Part shown: positions 15,948 through 25,024 of the stretch, one piece after another
Layout: every line of letters begins with the position of its first letter
Numbering within the stretch: position 1 is the stretch's first letter
Source of the DNA: Niabella pedocola
GTDB lineage: Bacteria > Bacteroidota > Bacteroidia > Chitinophagales > Chitinophagaceae
Assembly (NCBI RefSeq): GCF_021044425.1
Contig: NZ_JAJNEC010000003.1
Location: 310,001-374,000, forward strand
Direction: 5' to 3'
Length of the DNA: 64,000 nt
The notes under the pieces: generated by a model
Told to the model about the DNA's origin: nothing
Seen by the model: only the letters and a program-made list of their open reading frames with translations
Database searches by the model: none
Position numbers and translations under genes: made by a program

Positions 15948-16933
15948 GCCCGATAAAAAATATCGTCAAACACATCAAAAATTCCCGGAGGGTAGGCTGG
16001 CTGCGGCATAAAGGCGAAACAACCGCTATCCCCGGCTTTGAGCGCGTTTCGGTATTGGATACATTCCGCGGATTCCGGAGCCAGATCAAAGACGATAATA
16101 TTATCGAGCGGGCTTCGGCCATTTCGTATAATTTCTTTATGGCTATTCCGCCCACGATGATCTTTTTATTTACGCTGGTGCCGGTTATATTGGGGCTGTT
16201 TCCTACCAATTTTGATTTTAAGACCCAGATCGAGGAACAGGTTGAAACATTGATCAAGGGTGTCATTCCTGCTCCTAAAAATTACGAGCCGATTCTTGAA
16301 TTTATTTTTAACATCATTCACCGGCCCCGTACCGACCTTTTATCGGCGGGTATCCTGCTTTCATTGTTCTTCTCATCAAACGCCATTATGGGACTGATGC
16401 GTTCCTTTGATAAAGACCTGCCTGGTTTTATTAAGCGAAAAGGCCTGCAGAAAAGGGGAAATGCATTGAAAGTAACATTGGTACTCGATTTCCTGTTCAT
16501 ACTTTGTATGGCATTGCTGGCCGCACAGGGCAATGTACTGGAATGGCTGGGTATTGAGCAGCAATGGCTCATCAACCTTATCAGCAGTACCCGCTGGGTG
16601 GTAGTGGCAGGATTGTTTTGGGTAATTGTTTCCTATATCTACCGGGCGGTTCCCTCGGTGCATAAAAAATGGACATGGATCACACCGGGCTCTGTTCTGG
16701 CTGCAGTGCTGATGACGATACTGGCCCTGGGCTTTTCGTGGTGGGTGAGCAGCTTTGGCAATTTTAATAAATTATATGGCTCCCTCGGAACCGTGCTGAT
16801 CGTACTGGTGTATATTTTCATTAATTCACTCATCCTGCTGATTGGCTTTGAGATCAATGTCAGCATCCGGTCCAATGCATTAAAGCGGGACACCCGCCAG
16901 GAAGATCTCTTTGCAGAGGATGTGTTGATATAG
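15944..16933 (+). CDS. YihY/BrkB family membrane protein
   Basis: Integral inner-membrane protein of 329 residues with about six hydrophobic segments. Family marks are 'DDNIIERASAISYNFFMAIPPTMIFLFTLVP', 'LLSAGILLSLFFSSNAIMGLMRSFDK', 'IYRAVPSVHKKWTWITPGSVLAAVLMTI' and 'YGSLGTVLIVLVYIFINSLILLIGFEIN'. Homologues were once called ribonuclease BN or BrkB; molecular function is not settled. The ATGA overlap with mltG means the two are coupled, which suggests an envelope role. Confidence 0.93.
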   Translation: MSPIKNIVKHIKNSRRVGWLRHKGETTAIPGFERVSVLDTFRGFRSQIKDDNIIERASAISYNFFMAIPPTMIFLFTLVPVILGLFPTNFDFKTQIEEQVETLIKGVIPAPKNYEPILEFIFNIIHRPRTDLLSAGILLSLFFSSNAIMGLMRSFDKDLPGFIKRKGLQKRGNALKVTLVLDFLFILCMALLAAQGNVLEWLGIEQQWLINLISSTRWVVVAGLFWVIVSYIYRAVPSVHKKWTWITPGSVLAAVLMTILALGFSWWVSSFGNFNKLYGSLGTVLIVLVYIFINSLILLIGFEINVSIRSNALKRDTRQEDLFAEDVLI

Positions 16934-17334
16934 AGTGGTTTCAGGTTTAAGGTTCAACGTTCCAGGTTAGATCCGTGCTATGCCTGGAACAAATATTTAA
17001 CTCCTGATTCCTGCAACCATCCTGATCGAAGGAAAGATCATAAAGCCGTAACGGCATCTTTGCCTCCACATTTAATATTTTTCATTTCTTATTTAAATTC
17101 CCCCGTGCCAGTTGGTCTGGCCGGCGTCAGCTGAAAACTGAATCTAAGCGATCAGTAAAATCCCTCAATACTTTTTATCTCTTTATTTTTCTTTCTTTCT
17201 GTTAAACTTTCTTAATTTTCTACCGTCAAAGGACGCATAGAACCGGTTAACAATGTTTTAATCTGGCCCTGGGCTTTGTTCAATTATATTTGACCGGTTC
17301 TTTAAACAATTGCTTCATTAATAAAAAAGATTGA
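16934..17334. other. 401-base intergenic region before phospholipase C
   Basis: AT-rich, with a 'tttcaggtttaaggttcaacgttccaggtt' style string (16938-16967) of the low-complexity type seen elsewhere, a pyrimidine-rich tract around 17165-17215, and a minus-7 box near the end. No ORF or RNA gene is evident. Confidence 0.6.
17285..17292 (+). promoter_or_regulatory. minus-7 promoter box for phospholipase C
   Basis: TATATTTG matches TAnnTTTG exactly and gives a leader of about 35 bases before the ATG at 17335. The upstream box is weak (TTTA at 17257-17260, spacer 24). Confidence 0.45.
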
Positions 17335-19854
17335 ATGGATAACAGACGCGTATTTCTCAAAAAGTCCATGCTATTGTCGGGCGCAGCGGGGATAAAGGCA
17401 GCCGTTCCCGATAGCCTTTTAAAGGCCCTCTCCATCGACCCCAAACCGGGCAGTACCTTTTTAGATGCGGAACACATTGTGATCCTGATGCAGGAGAACC
17501 GTTCTTTTGATCATTGTTTTGGCACCCTGCAGGGAGTACGCGGTTTTAATGACCCGCGGGCCATTACCCTGCCTGATCAGAAGCCTGTTTGGTTCCAGAC
17601 CAACGAAAAAGGCGAAACCTATGCTCCCTTTCGGATGAACATTAAAGAAACCAAGGCCACCTGGCTGGGGGCGTTGCCCCATTCGCGCCACAGCCAGGTA
17701 GATGCATTTAATAGCGGCAAGTATGATAAATGGTTGCCTGCAAAAAAAATGGGGAACAAAAAATACGCGGCCATGCCGCTAACCATGGGCTACTATACCC
17801 GGGAAGATCTGCCGTTTAACTACGCGCTGGCAGATGCGTTTACGGTATGTGATCAGAATTTCTGCTCGGCCATGACCAGCACTACGCCGAACCGGTCTTT
17901 TTTCTGGACCGGAAAGATCCGGGATACGGATGACGGGTATCCGAGGGATAATATCCGCAATGATAATTTTGCACATGCAAAAATGAGCTGGAAAACATTT
18001 CCGGAATTGCTTACGGAAAATAATATCAACTGGAAATTCTACCAGAATGATATTTCCTGTGGCGGCGGATACAAGGGTGAAGAGCGTTCCTGGTTATCGA
18101 ACTTCGGATGCAATCTGCTGGAGTTTTTTAAAGCATACAATGTAAAATATACCCCCCGCTATGTTGAAGGGTTAAAACAGCTGGTGGAAACACTGCCGGG
18201 AGAGATCAATCAGCTGCAGGAGGAAAGCCCTTCCAGCGAAGAGGCCTCAAAAAAAATAAAGGCAGCTCTTGCTAAAAAACAGGCGGCACTGGACAATGCC
18301 CGGGCCGAGCTGGAGCGCTGGAGCCGGACCAATTTTGAGCGGCTGACGGAAAAGCAAAAGGAACTTTTTTACAGTGCTTTTGTCAACAATCAAAAAGATG
18401 CAGATTATCGCTCGGTTTCCCAGCTCAAATACGGCGATGGCGGCGCAGAGCGGTTGATGACGGTTCCTTCCGGCGATCTCCTGTACCAGTTCCGCAAAGA
18501 TGTAGATGAGGGGCGTTTGCCCACGGTGTCCTGGCTGGCGGGGCCGCAGAATTTTTCAGACCATCCCAGCGCACCCTGGTATGGGGCCTGGTATGTTTCG
18601 GAGATCCTGGACATTCTTACGAAGAATCCCGAGGTTTGGAAAAAGACCATCTTTATCCTTACCTATGATGAAAACGACGGTTATTATGATCATGTGCCGC
18701 CTTTTTCGATCGCCGATAATAAAAAGCCCGGCACCGGGAAATGCAGTACGGGAATCGACACTGAGGTGGAACATGTACGGATGGAATATGAATTAAAACA
18801 GGGCATTCCCGAAAAGCAGGCCCGTGAGGCTCCGATCGGGCTTGGGTTCCGGGTACCGATGGTGATTGCTTCGCCCTGGAGCCGGGGTGGTAAGGTTTGC
18901 TCCCAGTTATTTGAGCATACGTCCACATTACAGTTCCTGGAAACCTTTCTCAACCAGAAGTATAATAAAAAGATCCGTATTGATAATATCAGCGAATGGC
19001 GCAGGGCCATCAGCGGTGATCTTACTTCTGCATTCAGTCCTTTTAACGGGGAACCGGTGCGCCAACTGCCCTTCCTGAAACGGGACGCATTTGTGGAAAC
19101 CATTTACAACGCACAGTTTCAAAAGGACCCCGGGGGATTTCATCGCCTTTCGGATCATGACCTGAAACAGGCCGGAAAAGGCGGACAGGAATTTGCTTTT
19201 ATGCCCCGGCAGGAGCAGGGCACCCGTCCTTCTCCCGCAATTCCATATGAATGGTATGCTGATGGAAATCTTTCAGAGGATAAAACATCCCTGCTTGTTT
19301 CCTTAAAGGCGGGAACCACCGTGTTTGGTCAAAAAGCACAGGGAGCTCCGTTTACCGTTTATGCGCCGGCGGCATTTACAGATGAAAAAGGCAATACCGA
19401 TGTTTGCCGTAACTGGTCGTTTGCGGTAAAGAAAGGAGATAAACTGAGCTACGAATGGCCGGTGAAAGCTTTTGCCGATGGGAACTATCACCTCCGGCTG
19501 CACGGCCCCAACGGATTTTACAGGGAGTTCCGGGGCAGCCGCCAGGATCCTGCGTTGAAGGTGCTGTGTACCTATGAAATGAACAGGGATCAGCCTACAG
19601 GCAATGTGTTGCTACAGTTTAGCAGCGCAGTGCCGGTAACCATTGATATTGTTGACAACGCTTACAAAAATAACACGCTTAGCAAAGCCATCAACGGCAA
19701 TCAGAACCTGGTGCTCAATCTGACGAAAAGTGCCGGCTGGTATGATTTCAGCATAAAGATCAAAGGCGATGAGCGCTTTGAAAAACGATATGCAGGTCGG
19801 GTGGAAACAACAAAAGAAGGGATCACAGATCCGGGTATGGGACGTGCGGTTTAG
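17335..19854 (+). CDS. phosphocholine-specific phospholipase C, Tat-exported
   Basis: Non-haemolytic phospholipase C / acid-phosphatase superfamily enzyme of 839 residues that cleaves phosphatidylcholine-type lipids to diacylglycerol and phosphocholine. The N-terminus has a twin-arginine signal (NRRVFLKKS then a hydrophobic stretch), so it is exported folded. The catalytic start motif is 'EHIVILMQENRSFDHCFG', followed by 'SAMTSTTPNRSFFWTG' and 'ILTYDENDGYYDHVPPF'. A charged coiled-coil-like insertion lies at about 275-340, and two C-terminal beta domains of the DUF756 type lie at about 640-830. Its stop overlaps the stop of the convergent methyltransferase gene by three bases. It could support phosphate or choline scavenging from lipids. 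Confidence 0.94.
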   Translation: MDNRRVFLKKSMLLSGAAGIKAAVPDSLLKALSIDPKPGSTFLDAEHIVILMQENRSFDHCFGTLQGVRGFNDPRAITLPDQKPVWFQTNEKGETYAPFRMNIKETKATWLGALPHSRHSQVDAFNSGKYDKWLPAKKMGNKKYAAMPLTMGYYTREDLPFNYALADAFTVCDQNFCSAMTSTTPNRSFFWTGKIRDTDDGYPRDNIRNDNFAHAKMSWKTFPELLTENNINWKFYQNDISCGGGYKGEERSWLSNFGCNLLEFFKAYNVKYTPRYVEGLKQLVETLPGEINQLQEESPSSEEASKKIKAALAKKQAALDNARAELERWSRTNFERLTEKQKELFYSAFVNNQKDADYRSVSQLKYGDGGAERLMTVPSGDLLYQFRKDVDEGRLPTVSWLAGPQNFSDHPSAPWYGAWYVSEILDILTKNPEVWKKTIFILTYDENDGYYDHVPPFSIADNKKPGTGKCSTGIDTEVEHVRMEYELKQGIPEKQAREAPIGLGFRVPMVIASPWSRGGKVCSQLFEHTSTLQFLETFLNQKYNKKIRIDNISEWRRAISGDLTSAFSPFNGEPVRQLPFLKRDAFVETIYNAQFQKDPGGFHRLSDHDLKQAGKGGQEFAFMPRQEQGTRPSPAIPYEWYADGNLSEDKTSLLVSLKAGTTVFGQKAQGAPFTVYAPAAFTDEKGNTDVCRNWSFAVKKGDKLSYEWPVKAFADGNYHLRLHGPNGFYREFRGSRQDPALKVLCTYEMNRDQPTGNVLLQFSSAVPVTIDIVDNAYKNNTLSKAINGNQNLVLNLTKSAGWYDFSIKIKGDERFEKRYAGRVETTKEGITDPGMGRAV

Positions 19855-20609
19855 CTAAGCCGGCCCCAGTAAACCTTGGTGGCATAATGAATAATGACCT
19901 GGTTGCCGGTTTGGTACTGATTAAACAGTGCTTTAAGATCGGCAACCATTTCTGTATATCCCGGCCCATCTTTCACCGGCATGTAAGAAGAGGAAAGCAG
20001 GCGCCCTTCAAGGCCTTCATAGGTAAAGACCTGTTGGTTATTGAAAACGGATAAGGTTACCGTTCCGGGTGCAAAGAATGCTTCAATAGCAGCATCATCA
20101 ATATTCCGGTGGTCTACTTTCTGGTATTGGTTGCCATGCCGTACAATGAGTTCCTCATAATCTTTTTCAAAGGCGGTTGCCGTAAGCCGTTCATTCCAGA
20201 TGAGCGCCACACCACCACCAGGTTTCAGGATCCGTTTAAATTCCCGGCGGCACTGCTCGCGGTTAAACCAATGAAACGCCTGTCCGGCTGCCACCAGTGC
20301 CACGCTATGATCCGGGAGGGTGGTAGCTTCCGCGGTGCCATCAATTGCTTTAAAATCCGGGTACGATTGAAGTAATGCCTCACTTTTTTGCCGCATTTCA
20401 ACATTGGGTTCAATGCCCCATACGGTATAACCTTTTTGCAAAAAAAGTTCAGCCGAGATTCCCGTACCGGAGCCGATGTCTGCAACCGGCAGCCCCGGTT
20501 TTAACAGGTGCTGCTGTTCCAGCAGGGGAATGATGGCGGCCGGATAATGCGGACGGTACTTTACATAGTCTTCTACACGGTTACTAAAACGAAGGGTGCT
20601 GTTTTGCAT
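19851..20609 (-). CDS. class I SAM-dependent methyltransferase
   Basis: 252 residues from the ATG at 20609 (MQNSTLRFSNRVEDYVKYRP). An in-frame ATG at 20672 would add a stretch translated from AT-rich low-complexity DNA, so it is rejected. Motif I is VADIGSGTG at about 42-50; 'WGIEPNVEMRQKSE', 'DHSVALVAAGQAFHWF' and 'RILKPGGGVALIWNE' follow, a typical Methyltransf_11 layout. Substrate is not evident; the gene is alone and convergent with the phospholipase. Confidence 0.92.
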   Translation of the reverse strand: MQNSTLRFSNRVEDYVKYRPHYPAAIIPLLEQQHLLKPGLPVADIGSGTGISAELFLQKGYTVWGIEPNVEMRQKSEALLQSYPDFKAIDGTAEATTLPDHSVALVAAGQAFHWFNREQCRREFKRILKPGGGVALIWNERLTATAFEKDYEELIVRHGNQYQKVDHRNIDDAAIEAFFAPGTVTLSVFNNQQVFTYEGLEGRLLSSSYMPVKDGPGYTEMVADLKALFNQYQTGNQVIIHYATKVYWGRLS

Positions 20610-20717
20610 GGATACCATTAGAAATAGAAAATACGAAATCGGGAATGTAAAATGCAAAAGTAGTAAAAGCAAACGCTTTCAGCAAGAGGCTGGCAAGAGA
20701 ACGTAGTTGTAGATATT

Positions 20718-21170
20718 TTAGTATGGACTATTTTTCTGCGGAGCTACTTCGAGGTGCTGCACAATCGCCAGTGACTTGATACGCTGTACTACCGAAAGGA
20801 AATCCCGCAGCCAGGAGGCAGACAGGTATTGAAATAATTTTATTTCATGCAAAAAATACAGATCGGTATTGGTAATGGTGGAAACCGTATGCCCGGAATA
20901 TACTTTTAACAGGAGGTTGACCATGCCGCGTGTGATACTGTGATCACTGTCTGCCTTAAAATAGATCCGTCCATCTTCCTTATAGGCGATTACCCATACT
21001 TTTTTACTGCATCCGGCAACCAGGTTTTCATCATTCTTATCTGCCACATCCATTGAACCAGTGCCGTTGGAAACCTGTTTTAGGTGCCGGAAATAAGAGA
21101 ATTTATTAACCGCAGCGGCCAGATGCTCAAACTCTGCGATGATTTTGTCCTGCATTCTGTTTATATCCAT
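20718..21170 (-). CDS. sufE: SufE-like cysteine-desulfurase activator
   Basis: Takes persulfide sulfur from the SufS desulfurase for Fe-S cluster assembly in the cytoplasm. 150 residues, usual length. The sulfur-accepting cysteine is Cys54 in 'NLVAGCSKKVWV', followed by 'ADSDHSITRGMVNLLLKVYSGHT', both conserved in SufE. The C-terminal helix 'LSASWLRDFLSVVQRIKSLA' also fits. No sufBCDS genes are adjacent; it is a single gene. Confidence 0.95.
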   Translation of the reverse strand: MDINRMQDKIIAEFEHLAAAVNKFSYFRHLKQVSNGTGSMDVADKNDENLVAGCSKKVWVIAYKEDGRIYFKADSDHSITRGMVNLLLKVYSGHTVSTITNTDLYFLHEIKLFQYLSASWLRDFLSVVQRIKSLAIVQHLEVAPQKNSPY

Positions 21171-21308
21171 TGCTTGGTAGTTTACGGGTATTCCTAATAT
21201 GTTTTGAACATAAGATAAAACGCTGAAATGACCCCAAATCGTATGTGTGTGAATAAATAATATTTACACGCATAAAACACACTGGGTATGAATGCGTTCG
21301 GAATTGAT

Positions 21309-21316
21309 TATCTTTG
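21309..21316 (+). promoter_or_regulatory. minus-7 promoter box for the 81-residue protein
   Basis: TATCTTTG, a full TAnnTTTG match, ends ten bases before the ATG at 21327, giving a very short leader. No good minus-33 box. Confidence 0.45.
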
Positions 21317-21326
21317 GGGATAAGCT

Positions 21327-21572
21327 ATGGATTATAAATATACACTGGATGCTGCAGACAGTTTCCTGGAGCTGCTGAAATCGCATCTGGAAAACCATCA
21401 GAAAGTGTCCCTGTTGTCCGATATCGGCGGCTGGGAGCGGGCCGAAGGAATGATCCACAAGATCGTTCAGAAGGATGGCTCGTATTACCTGGTGCTGGAT
21501 AACGGCACTACCCTTGATATTTCAAAGATCATTGCGGTAAACGGAACCTTCAAAACAGATTGTTCCTGCTAA
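21327..21572 (+). CDS. small conserved-looking hypothetical protein
   Basis: 81 residues: 'MDYKYTLDAADSFLELLKSHL' (helix), then a run of strands 'KVSLLSDIGGWERAEGMIHKIVQKDGSYYLVLDNGTTLDISKIIAVNG' and a Cys-x-Cys end (TDCSC). The helix-plus-five-strand pattern with 'LDNGTTLDISKIIAVNG' recalls SH3-like or Sm-like small RNA-binding proteins such as the Rho-inhibitor Rof, but similarity is weak and this is only a suggestion. It has its own promoter box and sits just upstream of serC. Codon use looks like that of its neighbours. Confidence 0.75.
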   Translation: MDYKYTLDAADSFLELLKSHLENHQKVSLLSDIGGWERAEGMIHKIVQKDGSYYLVLDNGTTLDISKIIAVNGTFKTDCSC

Positions 21573-21654
21573 CGGCGCAGATATGCTGCGAAACAATGAT
21601 GTTTGTTGAAAAAAAATCAACAGATCAACATCTTATTAGAAATTAATTAAAGCC

Positions 21655-21686
21655 TTTAACGGGGTGCGCGGTTCTTATTAATTTTG
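21655..21686 (+). promoter_or_regulatory. promoter for serC (TTTA-N20-TAATTTTG)
   Basis: TTTA at 21655-21658 and TAATTTTG at 21679-21686 are 20 bases apart, the Bacteroidota spacing. Predicted leader about 25 bases to the ATG at 21718. Confidence 0.6.
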
Positions 21687-21717
21687 CACCTCATTTATTT
21701 TAAAAACAGTTTTCAGA

Positions 21718-22800
21718 ATGGAAAGAGTCTACAATTTTTCGGCCGGGCCCTGTGCATTACCGGAAGCGGTGTTATTAAGAGCACAAAAAGAGTTATTGAA
21801 CTACAACAATACCGGAATGTCCGTAATGGAGATGAGTCACCGATCGAAAGATTATATGGCCATTATTGAGTCAGCAGAACAATTGTTCCGCGAGCTGATG
21901 CAGGTACCCGACAATTACAAAGTATTGTTCCTTCAGGGAGGTGCATCCAGCCAGTTTGCTATGGTTCCCTTAAACCTGATGAGCCGGAGTAAAAAAGCCG
22001 ATTATGTGAATACGGGTGTATGGTCCGATAAAGCGATCAAAGAAGCATCCCGCTATGGAACCGTAAATGTAGTGGCCAGTTCAAAGGATAAAATCTTTAA
22101 CTATATACCCAAGCTGGATCCGGCTACTTTTACACCGGATGCGGATTATTTTCATATTACCACTAACAATACCATCTACGGTACGCGCTACAATGAGCTG
22201 CCGGATACCGGTGCTGTAACGTTGGTGGCCGATATGTCTTCCGATATCCTGTCAAAATATTACGATGTCCGGAAATTCGGTCTGATCTATGCCGGCGCTC
22301 AAAAGAATATGGGTGCAGCGGGTGTGTGCGTGGTCATCGTAAGGGAAGACCTGTTGGGAAATGCTATGGAATTTACTCCTGCAATGATGAACTATAAAAA
22401 TCATGCAGACAACGGATCCATGTTCAATACACCGCCTACCTATGGCATTTATTTGTGTAAGCTGGTTTATGAATGGCTGAAAGATCTGGGTGGGGTGGAT
22501 GCCATCGCTGCAATAAATATTGAAAAAGCGCGTGTGCTGTATGAGTTCCTGGATAATTCGGCATTGTTCAGCGGTACCGCGGTTACAGAAGATCGTTCTA
22601 TTATGAATGTGCCCTTTATTACAAAGGATCATGCGCTGGACGACCAGTTTCTGAAAGAAGCAAATGCCAGCGGATTTGTAAACCTGAAGGGACACCGCAC
22701 CACTGGTGGCATGCGGGCGAGCATTTATAATGCCACTCCGTTGGAAACCGTACAAAAGCTGGTTGATTTTATGAAACAGTTTGAGCTGGCGAACGCATAA
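21718..22800 (+). CDS. serC: phosphoserine aminotransferase
   Basis: PLP enzyme of serine synthesis, converting 3-phosphohydroxypyruvate and glutamate to phosphoserine; also used in pyridoxal phosphate synthesis in some bacteria. 360 residues. It starts 'VYNFSAGPCALPEAVL', has 'GMSVMEMSHRSKDYM', 'FLQGGASSQFAMVPLNL' and the PLP lysine Lys196 in 'YAGAQKNMGAAGVCVVIV'. The C-terminal 'GFVNLKGHRTTGGMRASIYNA' is the family signature. No serA gene is adjacent; single-gene unit with its own promoter and terminator. Confidence 0.97.
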   Translation: MERVYNFSAGPCALPEAVLLRAQKELLNYNNTGMSVMEMSHRSKDYMAIIESAEQLFRELMQVPDNYKVLFLQGGASSQFAMVPLNLMSRSKKADYVNTGVWSDKAIKEASRYGTVNVVASSKDKIFNYIPKLDPATFTPDADYFHITTNNTIYGTRYNELPDTGAVTLVADMSSDILSKYYDVRKFGLIYAGAQKNMGAAGVCVVIVREDLLGNAMEFTPAMMNYKNHADNGSMFNTPPTYGIYLCKLVYEWLKDLGGVDAIAAINIEKARVLYEFLDNSALFSGTAVTEDRSIMNVPFITKDHALDDQFLKEANASGFVNLKGHRTTGGMRASIYNATPLETVQKLVDFMKQFELANA

Positions 22801-22824
22801 AGCTACATACAGCACTATATAGCA

Positions 22825-22860
22825 TTAAGCCTCCGGTAACCTGCCGGAGGCTTAATTGTT
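22825..22860 (+). terminator. intrinsic terminator after serC
   Basis: A 12-bp perfect stem (22825-22836 with 22844-22855, core GCCTCCGG/CCGGAGGC) with a 7-base loop, followed by a short T-rich stretch. The sequence just after it also forms the upstream region of the Crp-type gene. Confidence 0.8.
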
Positions 22861-22872
22861 TATCTTTATGGT

Positions 22873-23460
22873 ATGTTGCATCCACTGATCGCTACGGTAC
22901 GCCGGTTTACAACGTTTCCAGACGCAGAAGCGGCTTATTTCCTGTCTCTTTTTTCTGAAAGAAAATATAAGAGAGGCGCCCGCTTGCTGGAAGAAGGGCA
23001 GGTGGCCAATGAAGTTTTCTTTGTTATGAAAGGCAGCCTTCGCCAGTACTTTCTGAATGAAGACGGACAGGAGCGTACCTGTAATTTTTCTATGGAACAG
23101 GAGTTCCTTACCGATCTTGAAAGCTTTTCGAGGAAGTCGCGGTCGGCTTCCAGCATCGAGGCGCTTGAACCTACTACCTGTTTGGTCATTGCCTGCCCAG
23201 ACCTGGTAACGGCCCTGCATACATCTCCCGCTACTGCAGAATTCTTTCGCCTCATCGTGGAAAATGTAGCCGCCGAAAATATCCGACGTACGAAATCGCT
23301 ATTGTCGCTTTCACCTGAAAAGCAGTTTACAGATCTGCTCCGGGAAAAGCCCCAGTTATTTCAACGGGTGCCGCAACGTTATATTGCCCAGTACCTGGGA
23401 ATTGCCCCGGAGAGCCTGAGCCGCATCCGTAAGCGCATGATGATTCCTCAGAAATCTTAA
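22873..23460 (+). CDS. Crp/Fnr-family transcriptional regulator
   Basis: 195 residues: a cyclic-nucleotide-binding beta-roll at about 10-125 ('YKRGARLLEEGQVANEVFFVMKGSLRQYF') and a C-terminal helix-turn-helix ('VPQRYIAQYLGIAPESLSRIRKRMM'). No CxxC iron-sulfur ligands of Fnr type, and the cAMP-contact residues of Crp are not obvious, so the effector is unknown. This short type often controls a neighbouring oxidoreductase in Bacteroidota, and an SDR gene starts 60 bases downstream on the same strand. TATCTTTA ends four bases before the ATG, suggesting a leaderless message. Confidence 0.93.
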   Translation: MLHPLIATVRRFTTFPDAEAAYFLSLFSERKYKRGARLLEEGQVANEVFFVMKGSLRQYFLNEDGQERTCNFSMEQEFLTDLESFSRKSRSASSIEALEPTTCLVIACPDLVTALHTSPATAEFFRLIVENVAAENIRRTKSLLSLSPEKQFTDLLREKPQLFQRVPQRYIAQYLGIAPESLSRIRKRMMIPQKS

Positions 23461-23472
23461 CACAGATCATCG

Positions 23473-23500
23473 TTTGAGTAAAAGACCGGCAGTAGGTTTG
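23473..23500 (+). promoter_or_regulatory. promoter for the SDR gene (TTTG-N16-TAGGTTTG)
   Basis: TTTG at 23473-23476 and TAGGTTTG at 23493-23500 match the consensus boxes, though the spacer of 16 is slightly short. The position 20 bases before the ATG suggests the SDR gene can be transcribed separately from the Crp-type gene. Confidence 0.45.
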
Positions 23501-23520
23501 CAGTTATAAAACAACCGATC

Positions 23521-24453
23521 ATGCAAACAATTTTAGGAGCCGGTGGCGATATTGGAAAATTTCTTGCCACTGCTTTAAGTGCTTATACTAACCGGGTGCG
23601 ACTGGTAGGACGACATCCGCAAAAAGTAAATGAAACCGATGAACTGATGGCCGGCGATCTGCAGGATGCGGCGCTGGTGCAACAGGCCGTAGCGGGCAGC
23701 GAGGTGGTATATATAACCGCCGGCCTGCCGTATAATGCCTCCGTTTGGGAGCAGCAATGGCCGGTGATGATGCAGAACGTGATTGACGCCTGTGTCCGGC
23801 ATCGGTGCAAACTGGTATTTTTTGATAATGTGTATGCCTATGCAAAAACAGCAATACCTCACATGACCGAGGAAAGTCGTATCGATCCTCCTTCAAGAAA
23901 GGGCAGGGTAAGGGCACAACTGATCCGGATGCTGACTGCGGCTGCTGCAACAAGGGGATTGCAATACCTGATCGCACGCAGCGCCGATTTTTATGGCCCG
24001 GAAGCACGCAACGGTATATTGAACCAGCTTGTGCTGAATAATGTTAAAAAAGGAAGCCGCGCCAACTGGCAGGCCAATGTACATAAAGTGCACTCCTTCA
24101 CCTATACTCCCGACGCGGCAAGGGCCACGGCGCTATTGGGTAATACCGAAGCGGCCTATGGCCAGGTATGGCATCTGCCTACATCGGAGGAACGCCTTAC
24201 GGGGAAACAATTTATTGAGCTGGCAGCCGCACAAATGCAGGTACAGCCCCGCTACTTTGTATTATCGCCATTACTGCTGGCACTGGGCGGATTGTTTTCC
24301 CGCACGATAAAAGAACTCCGGGAAATGCAATACCAGAATAACCAGGATTACTATTTTGACAGTTCAAAGTTTACAAAAACATTTGGGTTTAAGCCTACGA
24401 GCTATAAGGAAGGCATCCGGCAAACGATGCTGGGAAGTAATGAAAGGGACTAA
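23521..24453 (+). CDS. NAD(P)-dependent epimerase/dehydratase-like protein (atypical SDR)
   Basis: 310 residues with an N-terminal Rossmann fold: GAGGDIG at residues 6-12, then 'VRLVGRHPQKVNETDELMAGDLQDAALVQQAVAGSEVVYITAGL', a typical NAD(P)-binding extended or atypical SDR start. 'LVFFDNVYAYAK' and 'LQYLIARSADFYGPEA' replace the classical YxxxK region, so catalysis is uncertain. C-terminal 'YYFDSSKFTKTFGFKPTSYKEGIRQT' is common in this group. Co-directional with and likely regulated by the adjacent Crp-type regulator. Substrate unknown. Confidence 0.9.
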   Translation: MQTILGAGGDIGKFLATALSAYTNRVRLVGRHPQKVNETDELMAGDLQDAALVQQAVAGSEVVYITAGLPYNASVWEQQWPVMMQNVIDACVRHRCKLVFFDNVYAYAKTAIPHMTEESRIDPPSRKGRVRAQLIRMLTAAAATRGLQYLIARSADFYGPEARNGILNQLVLNNVKKGSRANWQANVHKVHSFTYTPDAARATALLGNTEAAYGQVWHLPTSEERLTGKQFIELAAAQMQVQPRYFVLSPLLLALGGLFSRTIKELREMQYQNNQDYYFDSSKFTKTFGFKPTSYKEGIRQTMLGSNERD

Positions 24454-25024
24454 TGCCACAAAGCGTTTTCGAACGCTATCTGCAGTTGCCTTGTCGGTCT
24501 TGGCGCATCTTGTGGTAACAATTTAAATGCAAGGCGCGCGAAGAAAACGCGAAGGGCGCAACGCGTTTTCGAACGCCATCTTCGGTTGCCTTAGAGCCCT
24601 TGCGGATTCCTGGCGTACCTTGCGGTTTACCATTTGCCGCGCAGGAAGCGGTAACGCGGGCTACAGACCAGATGAATAAATCCTGGCTGTTCTAAAGGCG
24701 CCTTGCCGGTCTTGGCGCATCTTGTGGTAACAATTTAAACGCGAAGGGCGCAAAGAAAATGCGAAGGGCGCAACGCGTTTTCGAACGCCATCTGCGGTTA
24801 CCTTAGAGCCCTTGCGGATTCCTGGCGTACCTGGCGGTTTAATTTTTTCCGCATCGTGCACAATGGCCAAGTAACATAAAGATCTTTACATTGCTCTTCA
24901 CCTTACACCTGAAGTCTTACGTACTTTATGGCCGGAGTTGGAAGGGGTGCTTGCATCGTAACAACGAAGTTTCTTCGTGCGTCTTAGTGTCTTTGAGGCT
25001 TTGTGGTACTCCGTCCCTCACCGC
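24454..25024. repeat. GC-rich intergenic repeat with a duplicated ~141-bp module
   Basis: The 571-base gap between convergent genes holds two copies of a module, about 24489-24629 and 24701-24841 (offset 212). Each runs from 'ggtcttggcgcatcttgtgg' through 'gcgaagggcgcaacgcgt' and 'ttcgaacgccatct' to 'gattcctggcgtacct', and they differ at scattered positions. A weaker third relative occupies 24455-24480, and 'cttcgtgcgtcttagtgtc' at 24972-24990 is a further fragment. Stop codons and poor codon structure argue against coding. Confidence 0.8.
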
